Program-made: the position numbers and the translations under genes
Part shown: piece by piece, positions 23,324-35,205 of the stretch
Layout of the letters: the number at the start of each line of letters is the position of its first letter
How positions within the stretch are numbered: the stretch's first letter is position 1
Assembly: GCF_020520425.1 (NCBI RefSeq)
Contig: NC_079490.1
Location: forward strand, 38,634,723-38,698,722
Origin: Spinacia oleracea
Taxonomy: Eukaryota > Streptophyta > Magnoliopsida > Caryophyllales > Amaranthaceae
DNA length: 64,000 nucleotides
Direction of reading: 5' to 3'
The notes under the pieces: model-generated
The model's database searches: none
Told to the model about the DNA's origin: nothing
What the model saw: only the letters and a program-made list of their open reading frames with translations

Positions 23324-24085
23324 TGGGCCTTGCGTGCCTTGGCTGCTACTGCGTTTGCCTTGCGCGCTGGGCATGCTAGGCGTGGGCTTGGCTTCGTGAT
23401 GGGCCTTGCGTCTAGCAAGCTCGTCCGATGTTTATTTCGTACGACGCGCTTCCGATTAATTTTCCGATTCCGGAATTCATTTCCGATTCGAACAATATTT
23501 AATATTTCCGATTCGGGAATTAATTTCCGTTTCGAACAAATATTTAATATTTCCGATTCCGGTATTATTTTCCGATTCCGATAATATTTCATATTCTGAC
23601 AATATTTCCGTTTCCGGCAATATTTCTGATTCCGGCAATATTTTCATTTCCGATAATATTTTCCGATACGTACCATGTTTCTGTTTCCGGCAACATCTAC
23701 GACTTGGATAATATTTGTATTTCCGATACGATCCATATTTCCGTTTTCGGCAATATCATCGTTTCCGGAGTATTCATAATTTGCCTTTGACGATTTCAGC
23801 TCCCACTGGAACCGAGATCCGTCCGATTCTAAATATCCATAAATGGAGTATTTAATTCCTTTAAATACTTGATCCGTTCACGTACTATTTGTGTGACCCT
23901 ACGGGTTCAGTCAAGAGTATGCTGTGGATTAATATTATTAATGCCACTTGAACTGAAGCGGCCTCTAGCTAGGCATACAGTTCACTTGATCTCACTGAAT
24001 TATTAACTTGTATAATTAATACTGAACCGCATTTATTAGACTTTGCATTGAATACATGCTTGGACCAAGGGCATTATTTCCTTCA
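23324..24085 (-). repeat. SIRE-like solo LTR, right segment
   Basis: Continues the segment that ended at 12905 and ends ATTTCCTTCA before AAAAG (24086-24090), matching AAAAG at 12261-12265. Without the nested element and one TSD copy, the solo LTR is about 1.4 kb. Confidence 0.8.
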
Positions 24086-24090
24086 AAAAG

Positions 24091-24736
24091 AACTCTCTGC
24101 AACACAAAGTTAACCCTCTCATCAGACTTCTCTTCCGCAAACTCCACGTCTCCATACTCACCATTCTCTAACTCAGGTTCCTCTCTATCTCCTTCCAAAA
24201 TAGCAGCTACTCTCCGAGACGGGCAAATGTTGGACATGTGTCCCTTGCCATTACAGTGATAGCACGTGTCTCCGCCGGGTTTAGCATACGGGTTGTTCGG
24301 CTTTTGGGTAGGTGTCCTACCCTGTTGCGCACTACTGGAACTACCAGCCCCCTTGCTTGTAGGGTTGTATTCCTTAGCAGCTACACTCTTCTCCTTGTCA
24401 CCTACGGCCTCAAAGTTATTTTGGGGCGAGTATATTCTGAAAGACGAGAAATTTCGAGGGGATTTCTCTATCAGTTCTGCTTTCAAGGCCAGACTTGTTG
24501 CTTCAGCCACATACCACACAGTCTGCAAACCCATCTTCTCTTGCAAAGAACCCTTCAAGCCACTAACATACCGAGCCACTTTCTGAATCTCAGATTCTCC
24601 CAACTCAGTGCGCTCTGAAAAACGCAAGAACTCTGTTGTGTATTCTGTCATAGTTCTCTTTCCCTGAACACACTCAATATACATCTTGTATAAGATATAC
24701 TCATAGTCCTCGGGAAAAAACCGCTCCAACATCAAC
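24091..24736 (-). pseudogene. gag: Ty3/gypsy Gag, C-terminal part with CCHC knuckle (element C)
   Basis: Encodes the second half of a retrotransposon Gag capsid domain (MLERFFPEDYEYILYKMY, then ..GKRTMTEYTTEFLRF) and a zinc knuckle CYHCNGKGHMSNIC (C-x2-C-x4-H-x4-C), followed by an acidic stretch. It lies directly left of a CACTA insertion; the first half of gag is at 30569-30064. Removing the insertion and one TSD copy keeps the reading frame. The 3' end is cut by the SIRE-like solo LTR. Gag would form the particle and bind element RNA. Confidence 0.85.
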
Positions 24737-24949
24737 TGTCACTACTACATTTCTAATAAGATGCGACGGCTTAGGAAAGCCTATTGCAACACCTCACATA
24801 AAACCGTCGCAATAGATAGAGCTAATGCAACGGTTTCCTCTATGACATATCAGAAAGTTGATCTAATGCAACGGGTGTGATAAATCGTCGCAATAGATTG
24901 AATAATGTAACGGTGATGTAATACATGCATTCTTACTCTTTTCCCTCCC

Positions 24950-27900
24950 ATTAATTCCCAAAAATTTAAACCCCCGCCCACTGAATTATTTTCCCCAAAA
25001 TTTTCAAACACTCAGGCCTCAGCTCGCAGCTTGAATTGTTTACCAAAATAAAAAACACTAAATATTCTAGAGAGAGGAGAGGGACAAAGAGACGTCAGTC
25101 TTTGAGATTTGAGAAGAAATAGAAAGATGTTCAAAGTTAGGGTTTAGTTATTGACGATTTAGGGCTGCAATTTGCAAGTATTTATAAGCAATTTTTCGCA
25201 ATGTCTAGCAATTGGACGCAAATTCTCTCAAGAAAACTCCAAAAGTCTGCAACAAATTCAAATTAGACGATCACGACGAAGGAAGGGGACGACGAACGAA
25301 GGAGACGACCATCCCATTCAAACTGTAATCCCGTACCACAAATTCAAAAACTCTCCCAAGGTTTGCTATTTCAATAAATTTCTGGCCCAAATTTCTGAAT
25401 TGCGTTTAGGGTTTGCCTTTTTAGGATTTTGATGATTTGCAATGATGGGGTTTAACATGTTAGCTCTTTGCAATTTCAATGGGTTCACTCTATTTCAAAG
25501 ATGAATTTGATTTTCGCATCTACATGGTTTCTTGAAGTATTTTATAGAGTAGAAGGTTCTTATATAAAAACTCCTTCCATGATTATGTCGATCTTTCACC
25601 TATTGTTAGACATCTGATACCTTCCTTTTGTATTAGTGCTTGGTAGAATATAAATAATGATCATGTGTGGCTCTCTTGTTTGTTAGACTGAAAAAAAATC
25701 TCTACGACCCTTATAGGAAGAATGTAAATTAATTTGAGATATTTTTATGAGTTGCAGAATGGCTTTTGAAGTGTTGTCTGTCAGTTTATCTCTGCCTGTA
25801 GGAAGTTGTAGTTGCGTGGTTTATTTATTTTTTTACTGTAGTAGACTTCGAGGTGGTATTTTTGCTGTGAAAGCAGTGGAACTTCTGTCTGCTAGTATTT
25901 CAGTTGGATGGTGGGTGCATTTGGATGGCTTCTTGTTGTTATTTTCCTCCAACTTTTGTGATTCAATGAATGTTTGATTCCTTTTAGGTCATGCACGAGC
26001 ATAAAATGTGTGGCCTGTATGAGCGTAAACTGTAATGAGTATTATGTACATCCTTGTTTTATTTTTTATGATAACGAGTTTCCTAAAACGTTTAACAACT
26101 TGTCTAGTTGTTCCTTAAGTTTGTTAAGTATATGCCTATATGTCTAGATCGCGAAGGACCATTTTATTTGTATGCATTTGATTATCTGATACATGTTTGT
26201 CATGTTTGTATTATTTCATTTTTATGGCTTCTTGAAGCTTTTTAGATGGTAGGAGGCGCCTGTACATGTGCAAGAATAGTTTGTTCTTAAATTATCAACC
26301 TCTCATATATAGTCATACTGCTCTAGAATTCATTCAAAGCGCTTTACTTATGTCCATAATTAGTAAATCATGCAGATCATCTGATGTCCATCTTTTGTCT
26401 AGGGTCAACAAGGTTAACAATCCGGAAAATGTCATACATCATTATGGCTTAAACAAGCTTCCTGCAGGTAGTGGTTTTGCTATGTATATTTCAGAAATTC
26501 TGAATTTTAATTGGAACGACTACTGTATAAGCATTAATTACTAGATTATGACTATATACTCGAATCCTAAAGCAACGGTGCAGGTATGTTCAGAAGTGGA
26601 TAGGAGAAGTTAAATTACTTTAGCTAGAATTCTTAGTGATGGAATGGTTCTGACTCAACAAAATTCACACATGATTTTCATTATGATACTTTGCTTCTGC
26701 TATACTCCGTACTACTACGGTACTAGTGTGAAGCTCTGCAGAAGTTTCCAACTGATAAGCAAGAGTTGATCTGAATTCTGAAGTCACTAGACTCATCTTA
26801 GGACGCTGCTTACAAGAGTGCTTAATAATTAATCTAACACATAATAGACCTCATTGATCTATTTTTTTGCTGCTCAAATAATAATGTAAAGCACTTGTAT
26901 ATCGTTGTACTCATGCATATCTTTGCTTGTCAATTTGAATACTTTAGCACGAAATTGATTTCAACTTGTTCTTCTAAAGTAAAACTTAGATTGGCTGAGG
27001 GTCATTACCTTAGTTGGGTATTTTTTTGATTTGTTTCGTTTTGCTTCCCCATGTCTGAATGCTACGCTGAAATTGCATAGGCTTCTGTTCAATTTGATTT
27101 GACACAGTTAGCCTATTATTATTTGTAGTCTGACTTTTCTCAGTGATCAAGTTTCTTTCAGTAACGTCTTACGTTGAAGGTAGTATCATTCAATAACTTA
27201 AGGTATGCTCTGAAATATTGTACCAGTATTTAGGGACATGGGAAGTACGTACTAGTGGACTACTTAAACAATGCAACTCTTATGATCTCTGGTTTGATAT
27301 CTTGGATGCCATGGAAATTTGTCAGGCATTTGGCTTGGGTTTTCCTCCCTTATATTTTTGGCTTGTAGATTACTAGTTTCATTCAAGTTATCCGTTTATC
27401 TTCCCCATACAACCCCTTTCCCCTCCCCTTACATGCTCTTGTTCCCTTTTTCTCTGCTACCATACCCCAAGTCTCTTTTTCTGAGAGAGAGGTGAGTGTT
27501 TAAGTAAGTTGCTTTTTTTGTTTTTGAAAAAAAAAGAGTTTCAGTTGATGTCCTGTGGTTGAGAAGACTTCTCTTGCAGGCTTGTTAGCGAGTGTGAATG
27601 ATAAATATGGCCTTTTAAGAATATAGGGTATTTCTATCTGTGCTTACATCTCGCAAGTCCTGTGCTGGTTGCTTCAATGCGCAAGTGCATACTACAAAGT
27701 ATTTTTATACAAAGTCTTCTGCTTTCTTTTTTGGTACTACTGTATTTCATTGGTCATGATAGCCTTTGGTAGACAGGAAGTGTGATGCATTAAGCCTTTT
27801 TTATGGTAAAAGGCAGCAGGTTCAGAGGTGGACGAGGGAGATCAAGAACAATCCTGTGGAGTCAACTCATAAGATGTTGGGATTCTGAGGCACCTTCCTT

Positions 27901-28560
27901 AATTGACTGTCACTATAACACTATATGAGAGGTAGCTAATGTTGCTTTTCTCTTCTCGATTAATCCCCACCCCTTCCCTTCCGGCCTCCTTTAGTTTGGT
28001 TGATTTGACATGGTGCCTTTCACAAGTACAGGCAGTTCCTGCTCAGCTTGGTTCAAACTTCAAACACAATTTCTACTTCCTCCATCCCAAAACAATAAGC
28101 TGTATTTGATTGGAGTCATTTTAAGGAATTGAGATTTTCATTTTAAAATAGTCGTATCTAGGTATTGCTTACTTTTTTGTCCAATTTCATGTTTTTATTT
28201 GAGTAAACATGAAGGTTATTATATTATTTATCATGTTTTAGCTAGTGTACAATCTTTAACTTGTGTCCATTCGTGATTTAAACTTGCAGGAGCATGGTGA
28301 GATAAATGGAGAAGAAATGTAGATCTAGCAAATGAGACGATGGAGGCTCTTGTTTGTGCTTTGGCCATTTTGTGATTTCTTATAATGTTGAATTTGTTTC
28401 TGGATTTAAATTTTATGTATTTTTATCATTAAAATCACTATATTAATTAGTAAACAACTATTTGTAATGCATGTGTCCTATGGGCACTAATATTGTAATA
28501 TTACTCTTTAAGTCAATGGAAATCTTTTGTTATGGCATCCTTTATTAAATTATATGTTAT
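24950..28560 (+). other. Gene-like interior of CACTA 2, unidentified
   Basis: Starts with a CT/GA-rich 5'-UTR-like stretch and 'agggtttag' (about 25080-25150). Possible small exons with splice borders: 26401-26466 (after tag, before gtagtgg) and 28290-28322 (after ttgcag; EHGEINGEEM then stop). I recognise no protein. It may be a captured host gene fragment or decayed transposase gene. Confidence 0.35.
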
Positions 28561-28562
28561 TG

Positions 28563-28590
28563 TTATTCTTATTCTTATTCTTATTCTTAA
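28563..28590. repeat. (ATTCTT)n tail next to the endonuclease fragment
   Basis: Four to five hexamers. On the minus strand (AAGAAT)n begins just after the stop codon of the endonuclease ORF, the position of a non-LTR retrotransposon tail. Confidence 0.6.
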
Positions 28591-28598
28591 AGAAACGA

Positions 28599-29222
28599 TT
28601 ACACAAAGTTGGATGGGAGCCTAGCCACTAATTGGGCTCCGACACCCTTATTCAAAGCAAAACACAAACGATGAAAAAGAAAAGAACGAATATTAGCAGC
28701 AGCCGTGTTACTCTGAGCAACCCGTGAGACCCTAGACATGAACTCGAGGGCATCACTCCCCAGTTCTCCAAATGTGGAGAAAGCAAAAGTGATAAAACCA
28801 TATCCGTTGTCTATGCACTTCGCTTCATACTTCTTCTTCTTCCTGGCAACAGCATTAGCAACAGCAACCCCAGGAGAAAAAGCATCAACTCCTGGACCGG
28901 TGAAGGAAGAGATACCTGTGACATCTAAGCATACATTTTTCCCTTTGTCCCAAGAGTAGACAAGAAGGTCTGCAGGACGGAGATCTCTCCCTTTCTTAGA
29001 CAGAAATCCCAAAGGCACCTCCTTCTGCACAACAACCCCAGCCTGCGAACAGATATCCCCTAACACATCTCGAACCAAGTTATGGCGGAATTTCAGGCCA
29101 ACATCATTACCACAGTGCACTTCGTGATCCCCGAAACGATCTATGATTTTCGAAGAGCAGCAAGGACAAGTAAAGTCAGGAGGGAACATAGGAATCGCAA
29201 GGCGATAACACAAAACGCACAA
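28599..29222 (-). pseudogene. Zinc-knuckle + restriction-like endonuclease C-terminus of a non-LTR-type reverse transcriptase protein
   Basis: 207 residues, open from the 5' truncation to the natural stop. Residues 19-37 have Cys19, Cys21/22, His33/36 and Cys37 (FTCPCC...GDHEVHCG), a CCHC-like knuckle. Next come KFRHNLVRD (44-52), RPADLLVYSW (82-91) and VCLDVTG (97-103). The spacing of RH..., PAD and DVT resembles the PD-(D/E)XK endonuclease of R2-type (site-specific) non-LTR elements. The C-terminus GVGAQLVARLPSNF resembles plant proteins annotated as reverse transcriptase-like (from memory). No RT domain remains. A hexamer tail follows on the same strand, consistent with a 5'-truncated retroposed copy. 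Function of this plant family is uncertain. Confidence 0.6.
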
Positions 29223-29224
29223 TA

Positions 29225-29225
29225 A

Positions 29226-29261
<36 letters not shown>

Positions 29262-29320
29262 GTTATTATTATTTATTATTATTATTATTATTATTATTTA
29301 TTATTATTATTATTATTATG
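29225..29320. repeat. (ATT)n microsatellite
   Basis: About 30 trinucleotides with three interruptions, at the 5' truncation point of the endonuclease fragment. Confidence 0.9.
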
Positions 29321-29409
29321 AATAAATTGAACTCGTTGCATTAGGCGTGTAACGGATTTTTTTGACAATAAATTACCGTAGCATTATTTCATTAAGCCAT
29401 CGTAGATAT

Positions 29410-29545
29410 CCGTCGCATTAATGTTGCATTAGCTAAAATACCCGTCGCATTAGCTAAAAATAACCGTCGCATTAGCAAAAATAACCGTCGCATTAGCTAC
29501 AAAACCGTCGCATTAGCTACAATAACCGTCGCATTAGCTAAAGAG
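29410..29545 (+). repeat. CACTA 2 subterminal repeats
   Basis: Six or more copies of ACCGTCGCATTAGCTA at 18-25 bp spacing. Likely transposase-binding sites by analogy with En/Spm. Confidence 0.7.
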
Positions 29546-29548
29546 CTA

Positions 29549-29839
29549 CTCCCTCTGTCCCTTAATACTCGACCCGGTTTGACCGGCACAGAGTATAAGG
29601 GACTTGAATTGACTTATTTAGTTTAATAGGTGGTAGTTGGTAGTGGGGTATTATTTTAATGTAGTTAGTGGGAAATGTGTAAAGAGGTAGGGTTGAGGGA
29701 GAGTAGGGGTTGAATTTTTAATTATTTTTTGTATGGAGTAGGGGGTAGGTGGGTTAATAGGGGGGAGTGAGAAATAATATAATATTGTTAGAATATTTTC
29801 ATTTTTAGAAACAGGTCAAGTATTAAGGGACGGAGGGAG
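29549..29839. mobile_element. Stowaway-type MITE (291 bp, TSD TA)
   Basis: Starts CTCCCTCTGTCCCTTAATAC and ends with AGTATTAAGGGACGGAGGGA plus a final G, flanked by TA at 29547-29548 and 29840-29841. No coding capacity. It splits the subterminal repeats of CACTA 2. Confidence 0.85.
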
Positions 29840-30063
29840 TAATTAATGCGAAATCCCATTTAAGGATCGTCGCATTAGGTGTTCAACTAATACAACGGTA
29901 GTAAGTTTTCGTTGCATCAGATCACTGATCGTTGCATTAGGCCTAATGCAACACCACTGGATGCAAGGGTCATTTGTCGTCGCATTAGGTCTAATGCAAC
30001 GGATTTTCATGCCTAATGCAACGATTTTAGACGTTGCATCTGATTAGAAATGTAGTAGTATGT

Positions 30064-30569
30064 TTCATTGTTCGCCAAGTCTTGACTGGCCCCTTCCGTT
30101 GCCTCTGCCTCTGCACAACCAACTTATCCCACCGAACAACAGCAATACTTTTTAATCTAATCGCCACCATCTTAACTTGCTTATTTTCAGGAACTTCCAT
30201 GACTTCGAAAAACCTATCAACATCAATCTGCCAATCTAGAAACTCCTCCACCCCCATGGTTCCGTAGAACAATGGAATATCAGCCTTCACCCGATAATCA
30301 TGTTTATGATGATTATTTCCATCGTTACTTATTTCTTCCTCGAGGGGCTCTTCTTCTTCGGAACTCGAACTATTAGCAGTGATATTACGTAGGTTCCTAT
30401 GCGGTGCCCTAGTCGGAATCCCTCTCCCGTTCCTCCGATGATTCACAGTATTATGTACAACGTTCAACTGCGTTGTTAACGCTGTCATCTGATTAGTCAA
30501 AGCAGATAGGGCCGTGGTAAAAGCCGCGGTAACCTCCTCAAGATCTGCTCTGGTCACTGGTTCTCCCAT
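30064..30569 (-). pseudogene. gag: Ty3/gypsy Gag, N-terminal part (element C)
   Basis: ATG at 30569, 33 bp after the PBS. Residues 1-45 are a helix-prone N-terminus ([13 protein letters not shown]), then an Arg-rich linker, an acidic Ser/Glu stretch (about 70-85), and the start of the capsid domain ([20 protein letters not shown]). The frame runs into CACTA 2 at 30060; the remainder of gag is at 24736-24091. Confidence 0.8.
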
Positions 30570-30602
30570 GGCTAATCAAGATACGACAAGAAACAGGAGA
30601 AA

Positions 30603-30618
30603 GCCTGCTCTGATACCA
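30603..30618 (-). other. PBS of gypsy element C
   Basis: The minus strand reads TGGTATCAGAGCAGGC, the standard tRNA-iMet-type PBS, two bases after the LTR end. Confidence 0.85.
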
Positions 30619-30620
30619 CT

Positions 30621-30930
30621 TGACGAGGTCCGAATTACCAAAGAAAACAAGCATTAATCTTTAGAACGAACGAACAGATTTACGAGCGATAAATCTGTAA
30701 AAGCCCCGAAATCCACAAGAAAAGAGATAAACTCTCAGAATTTTATTATCAAAAGAATAGTTGGTTTCTAATGACGAAAATAAAGTGTTTAAATAGTTAA
30801 CACAAAACCCTAATACGAAACGGAATTACAAACAAAAGTCGAAAATAATTAATCTGCAGTTTTCGAGCCCTAACGAACTCGGATGGCTTAAAAAGCCCAT
30901 CTATCACAGCCCGTTTCCTTTCCTAAAACA
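30621..30930 (-). repeat. 5' LTR of gypsy element C, 3' portion
   Basis: The minus-strand LTR ends CCTCGTCA next to the PBS. At 30930 it meets CACTA 1. The rest of the LTR should be at 54203 onward, but I could not recognise it there. Confidence 0.6.
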
Positions 30931-30944
30931 CACTAGTGGAAAAA

Positions 30945-31285
30945 CAGTCATTTGCGTCGGTAATTTAAGCCCAATGTGCGAAGCAACTGGCTGCGACACA
31001 AATAAAAAAAGTCATTTGCGTCGCACTTTTGGGCGACGCAAATAAGAGTCATTTGCGTCGCAGATTAGCTAACCTGCAACGTAAATGAACTTTTTTTTAA
31101 CATGCTGAAAAGTCATTTGCGTCGCAGATTTGCTAAAACTGCGAAGCAAATGACTTTTTTTTAACATGCTGAAAAGTCATTTGCGCCGCACTTTAGCTAA
31201 AGTGCGACGCAAATGACTTTTCAGCATGTTAAAAAAAAAAGTCATTTGCGTCGCAGTTTTAGCTAATCTGCGACGCAAATGACTG
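30945..31285. repeat. CACTA 1 subterminal hairpins
   Basis: AGTCATTTGCGTCGCA and its complement TGCGACGCAAATGACT form three hairpins of about 45 bp (31110-31156, 31174-31218, 31240-31285). The outer two and their TTAACATGCTGAAAAG flanks form a larger inverted repeat centred on the middle one. Confidence 0.8.
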
Positions 31286-31389
31286 TTTTTATTTAAAAAA
31301 AAATTGAGATGCACATTTTATATTTTATGCTATATAGTGCATAAAGTATAAAATGTGTAGCTCATGTCTTATTTTTAATTAGCTATAGT

Positions 31390-31597
31390 TCATGGATTAA
31401 CATAAATATTCACAGCATGGGGGTGCAAATAAAGCCAAAATCGAGCAACAACATCTTCATTTTCACTCTTAATCTGTTCATCCTTTCCGGAGTCCACAAC
31501 GTCTGACCAACCACCAGTGTCATCTTGTTTCTCCTCAAATCTTCCGGAGCTTCATCTTCCTCCATAAACACATCTTCATCGTATGGCCTTTGAGCCT
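31390..31597 (-). pseudogene. Captured terminal exon, unidentified, frameshifted
   Basis: After an acceptor (CATATGCAG) the minus strand encodes AQRPYDEDVFMEEDEAPE, then slips one base to EEKQDDTGGWSDVVDSGKDE and ...VVARFWLYLHPHAVNIY before TGA at 31392-31390. Acidic and exon-like, but I do not recognise the parent gene. Confidence 0.4.
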
Positions 31598-33308
31598 CTG
31601 CATATGCAAATCAGCAAGTGAACATCAGAACAAATTAACCAAGTTTTGTTTGTTTTTTTTTTTTACCATGTTAACAGTAGTCAACAACTCACATATTTAG
31701 ATATTAAAGCTAGAAAATCATAATAGCTTGCAAGTATTACCAATTCAAAACAACCTAAACAATGTGAAAGTGACACATTTTAGAATACAAACAAGAAGAT
31801 TTGCTGGAATTTGACCATAAAAGTAGAACTTTGGAAATCATAAAACGGGACAGGATTCACATGAAATATGGTAGGTTTACAACGGCTCGGCTCTTAACAT
31901 TATATACAGGTACATATCCAGGTGACACCCTCAGCCATTTTATGGAAATTCTGTGCATGTACTTAGTACAAACTGAAGTGTTAATGCACATACCACTGTC
32001 ATAAAGAAAAGGATCCAACATAGGTACCACTGTTGAAATAAAAAGTTTAAATAACATGCTGGGTAGGCTTATAAATTAGAATAGTGGCATAATTACATTT
32101 AGATTCAGTTTATCTGATGCTTACACATCTAGAGGAAAAAGCTAGCAATTTGGGACATATATGTACACCTGTTCTACCAGAAGGATATCTATCATGATAT
32201 CTGGTGAAAGAAAAACTAAATCAACAATCTTCTCGGTGGTTTGATTGCTTCTAGGCATGCAGAAGTACAAACTTCAAGAAAGTGAAAAGGCATAACAGAA
32301 ACATTGCATGCATCAATACAGGGAAAATATCAGTTATATAATCCAAAGAAAACAAAGAGTTGTATGTGGGTTTATGGACTGATTGCTATCAGTTATATAA
32401 TCCAAAGAAAACAAATAGATGACGATAATAACAAATTAGAAATTATGACGATGTCTGCAATTATAATGATGACGATGATAATCCCATGGCGGTTCAGCAA
32501 CAAGGAAACATAACTTCGGAATACTTGCTAGAAGACCCAAAAGTGTACTCGAAAAGCTTGATTCAAAGATAATTTCTGAAGGCTTCTCATAAAACGACCG
32601 AGCAATGGAAATGAATAGTGCAAAAAGTAATTGCTTTGGGGCTTCACTAATACATTAGCGTGGACACTTGGAGACTAACAGTCTAGTCAATGTATCAAGA
32701 TCGGAGAATTGAATCAGGAAGTCTAATAATTACTAGTCACTATTATCCATCTTGTGAACTTGTGTTCTATACAAAAAATAATTGTCGAACTTTGCGGAAG
32801 AGAGCCCTTATTGGGGCATGGTTGAAATTTGGAGACTGTAAGAATTAAGAAACAGAAGGGAAATGCACAAGCATGTACGAATAGTCTAATACTACTTCAT
32901 ATTAGACTTAGTTGCAAGCAGCTAGAATCTGGACCTGGAGTGAACCAGGGTTTGGTAATGACTAATCCATTGAAATTCAAAAGTAAAAGAACTCAAACCC
33001 CACTAAACACGGTTAACTACTAGGGGTAATTAGTCCTTATTATAATAGGCATTTAAAGTCACAAAATCCACTTCTGTTGTACTCCATCACATAAATGCAG
33101 GTAAAGCGGAGGAATTCCAGAATAAAATACAATTCAACCGTGGAGAAACCATGGAGAAAAGAAAAAACATGATACCCTACGCTGAAGTTGGCTTAAAATA
33201 ATTCCCTCAAAAAAAGAAAAAAAGTACTTCCATCACAATACAATCAGAGCTAGATCCAACATGAGTTAATGTTTTCCTATTCAAGATCTTCTAGGAACAC
33301 AAAAGACG
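31598..33308. other. CACTA 1 interior, no gene recognised
   Basis: AT-rich, no domain. A 28-bp phrase beginning 'atcagttatataatccaaag' occurs at about 32329 and 32389, a local duplication. Confidence 0.4.
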
Positions 33309-33675
33309 CACTACTACAAAAATGTCATTTAATAGCGTTATTTTAATAGCGCTTTTGCCTATTCCGCTATCAAAAGTATAAAAAATAATATTTTATAGCG
33401 CTTATTAAAAAAACGCTGTCATACGGGCACTTATCATAGTGCTTAAATTATGTGCGCTATCGTATTAACACTTTATTATAGGGCTTCTTAAAAAACCCCT
33501 ATTAAAATTTTAGGAAAAAAAACCCCTATTAAAATTAAGAGGAAAACCGACTGACTTTCTTCCGTCCTTCGATTTCTTCACTCTGCAAACCTCAAACCTC
33601 AAACCTCAAACCTCAATCTTCAATACTCTCAATAGACGGTGAAACTAGCCTAACAAAGTTCTTCACACGACGGCG

Positions 33676-33757
33676 ATGTACGGTGGTTGTGATTTTCTTC
33701 AGGGGGCGGCGTTTCCTTTGCCAGGCGGTTCTTCTCACGGCCAAATCGAATTTCAAG
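33676..33757 (+). pseudogene. Captured first exon, possibly replication protein A 32-kDa subunit
   Basis: ATG at 33676 after a 5'-UTR-like stretch with four AAACCTC repeats (33594-33615). Encodes MYGGCDFLQGAAFPLPGG and ends at a GTAATCC donor. The start MYGG.DF...AAF..GG resembles plant RPA2 N-termini, but the match is short and no OB-fold exon was found downstream. Confidence 0.35.
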
Positions 33758-35205
33758 GTAATCCATCCATAAGATTTGCGGAATTCTGTTGATTTATGTC
33801 TGTTTTTTTAAATTTGCGTTCTAGTGTGGGATTATTTTTAATTAAATTTCTTGAATTGGTTTTGTGGGGAAGAGGGTTTAGATTCAATTAGGATTTGTTT
33901 AATTATGGGTTTTAGGTTTTTGTTCCTCTGAATTAAAATACGTAGGCAGTGAGTATTTAGATTGTAATTAGGTTCTAATTCTTTATTTTGATAATGGGTT
34001 GTTGAATTATTTGATTTCAGAATTGCACTAGAGTATTACTTTTTTGCTGAATTATTATGAGATTAGTGCACAATAGCCTATATTAATGGAAGAAAAACTC
34101 ATTTTTAGATTGATGACAAAGCACTTGTGTCAAGTTAATGAGGTTTGCTGATGGAGTAATAATTTGTTTTTTTGTTTTCTGGAGTTCTAGGAAACTGCAG
34201 TAGCTCACTATTTCATTTTTACGAAAATCTTATACCAACTGGAACTGAGATACTCCGTATTTTTTAGGATGTTTATCACTTTATCATACTAGTCTCAATT
34301 CTCCTTTGACGACTCTTGATGCACAATTCTCCTTTAGGAAAGAGCTTAGAATTCAATTTCAGAAAATTTGTTCATCATGTAATTAGAGTCGATCGGGGAC
34401 TTTTGGTTGGTTGTTGATGAGATTGATGCCATGACCTGTATAATATATTGTTCTCTTAAGTGTGAGTTTCGATTCTTTTCTTGTCTTACTGTAATGAAGT
34501 TGACGGGGCGGGACCATAAAGTTCTAAACTTGCTTTTTGCGGTTCTGTTTCTGTATGTGACTATGAATCAATAGTGGATACTCATCTGACCTGCTACTCT
34601 TGCCTGCTCTGAATATTGATCTACTAATCTGCTGCTAATTGATTACTTTCTGTGCATACTGGTCTACTAATATGATGCTTTAATTTGAATACCGATCTAC
34701 TGATATGCTGCTTCGAATACTAATCTACTGATATGTTGCTATGAATGTTGATATGCTGTGAATACTGATCTGCTGGTCTTGCTAATTATCCTGCACATTC
34801 TGACTACTGATACAGTATGAATTGATATGTTGTGATTTATCACCGTTATTTGTTCATTGAGTGAACTACTATCATACATATATACTATTACCTGTGTTAC
34901 TCTGAAACGGTGGCTAGCATTCTTACAAGCAGGTAGCTACTGTCAAGACCTCAAAACTTGGGGTTTCAAGCTTGTAAGTATATCAGTAACATAGGTACAC
35001 GACCTTAATTGCATTTGGAACAAGTTAAACTTCGTTATTTATGCTAAAATTTGGTATTATGTTGAAAAATATATTTTCTAGTTACCAAGTCAGAAATGAA
35101 TACATTGAAGTATTGAATACATATGTTGTTTTTTCACTATCAAGTTTGTTTTGTTTACCAGTCATATTCCGTATATTTGCTTGATTTGCTTCTTGGTTCA
35201 TTTTT
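33758..35205. other. CACTA 3 interior, intron-like
   Basis: T-rich DNA with no coding signature. A loose repeat of 'tactgatctactgatatgctg' runs from about 34600 to 34830. Confidence 0.4.

Larger units (their letters stand above)
24740..30060. mobile_element. CACTA element 2 (5.3 kb, TSD TGT)
   Basis: Left end CACTACTACATTTCTAAT at 24740. The right end in reverse complement is TACTACTACATTTCTAATCA, so only the terminal base differs (C to T). TGT flanks both sides (24737-24739, 30061-30063). Subterminal CGTCGCATTAG / CTAATGCAACG motifs are frequent at both ends. The interior has no transposase I can recognise. It contains gene-like DNA, a non-LTR-type endonuclease fragment and a MITE. Confidence 0.85.

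Noticed and set aside
24238..24618. Plus-strand frame of 126 codons
   Set aside because: Antisense shadow of the gag frame, which has a clear CCHC knuckle.
28079..28200. CTTCCTCCATCCC string resembling a Stowaway MITE end
   Set aside because: No matching second terminus or TA-flanked partner nearby; at most a fragment.
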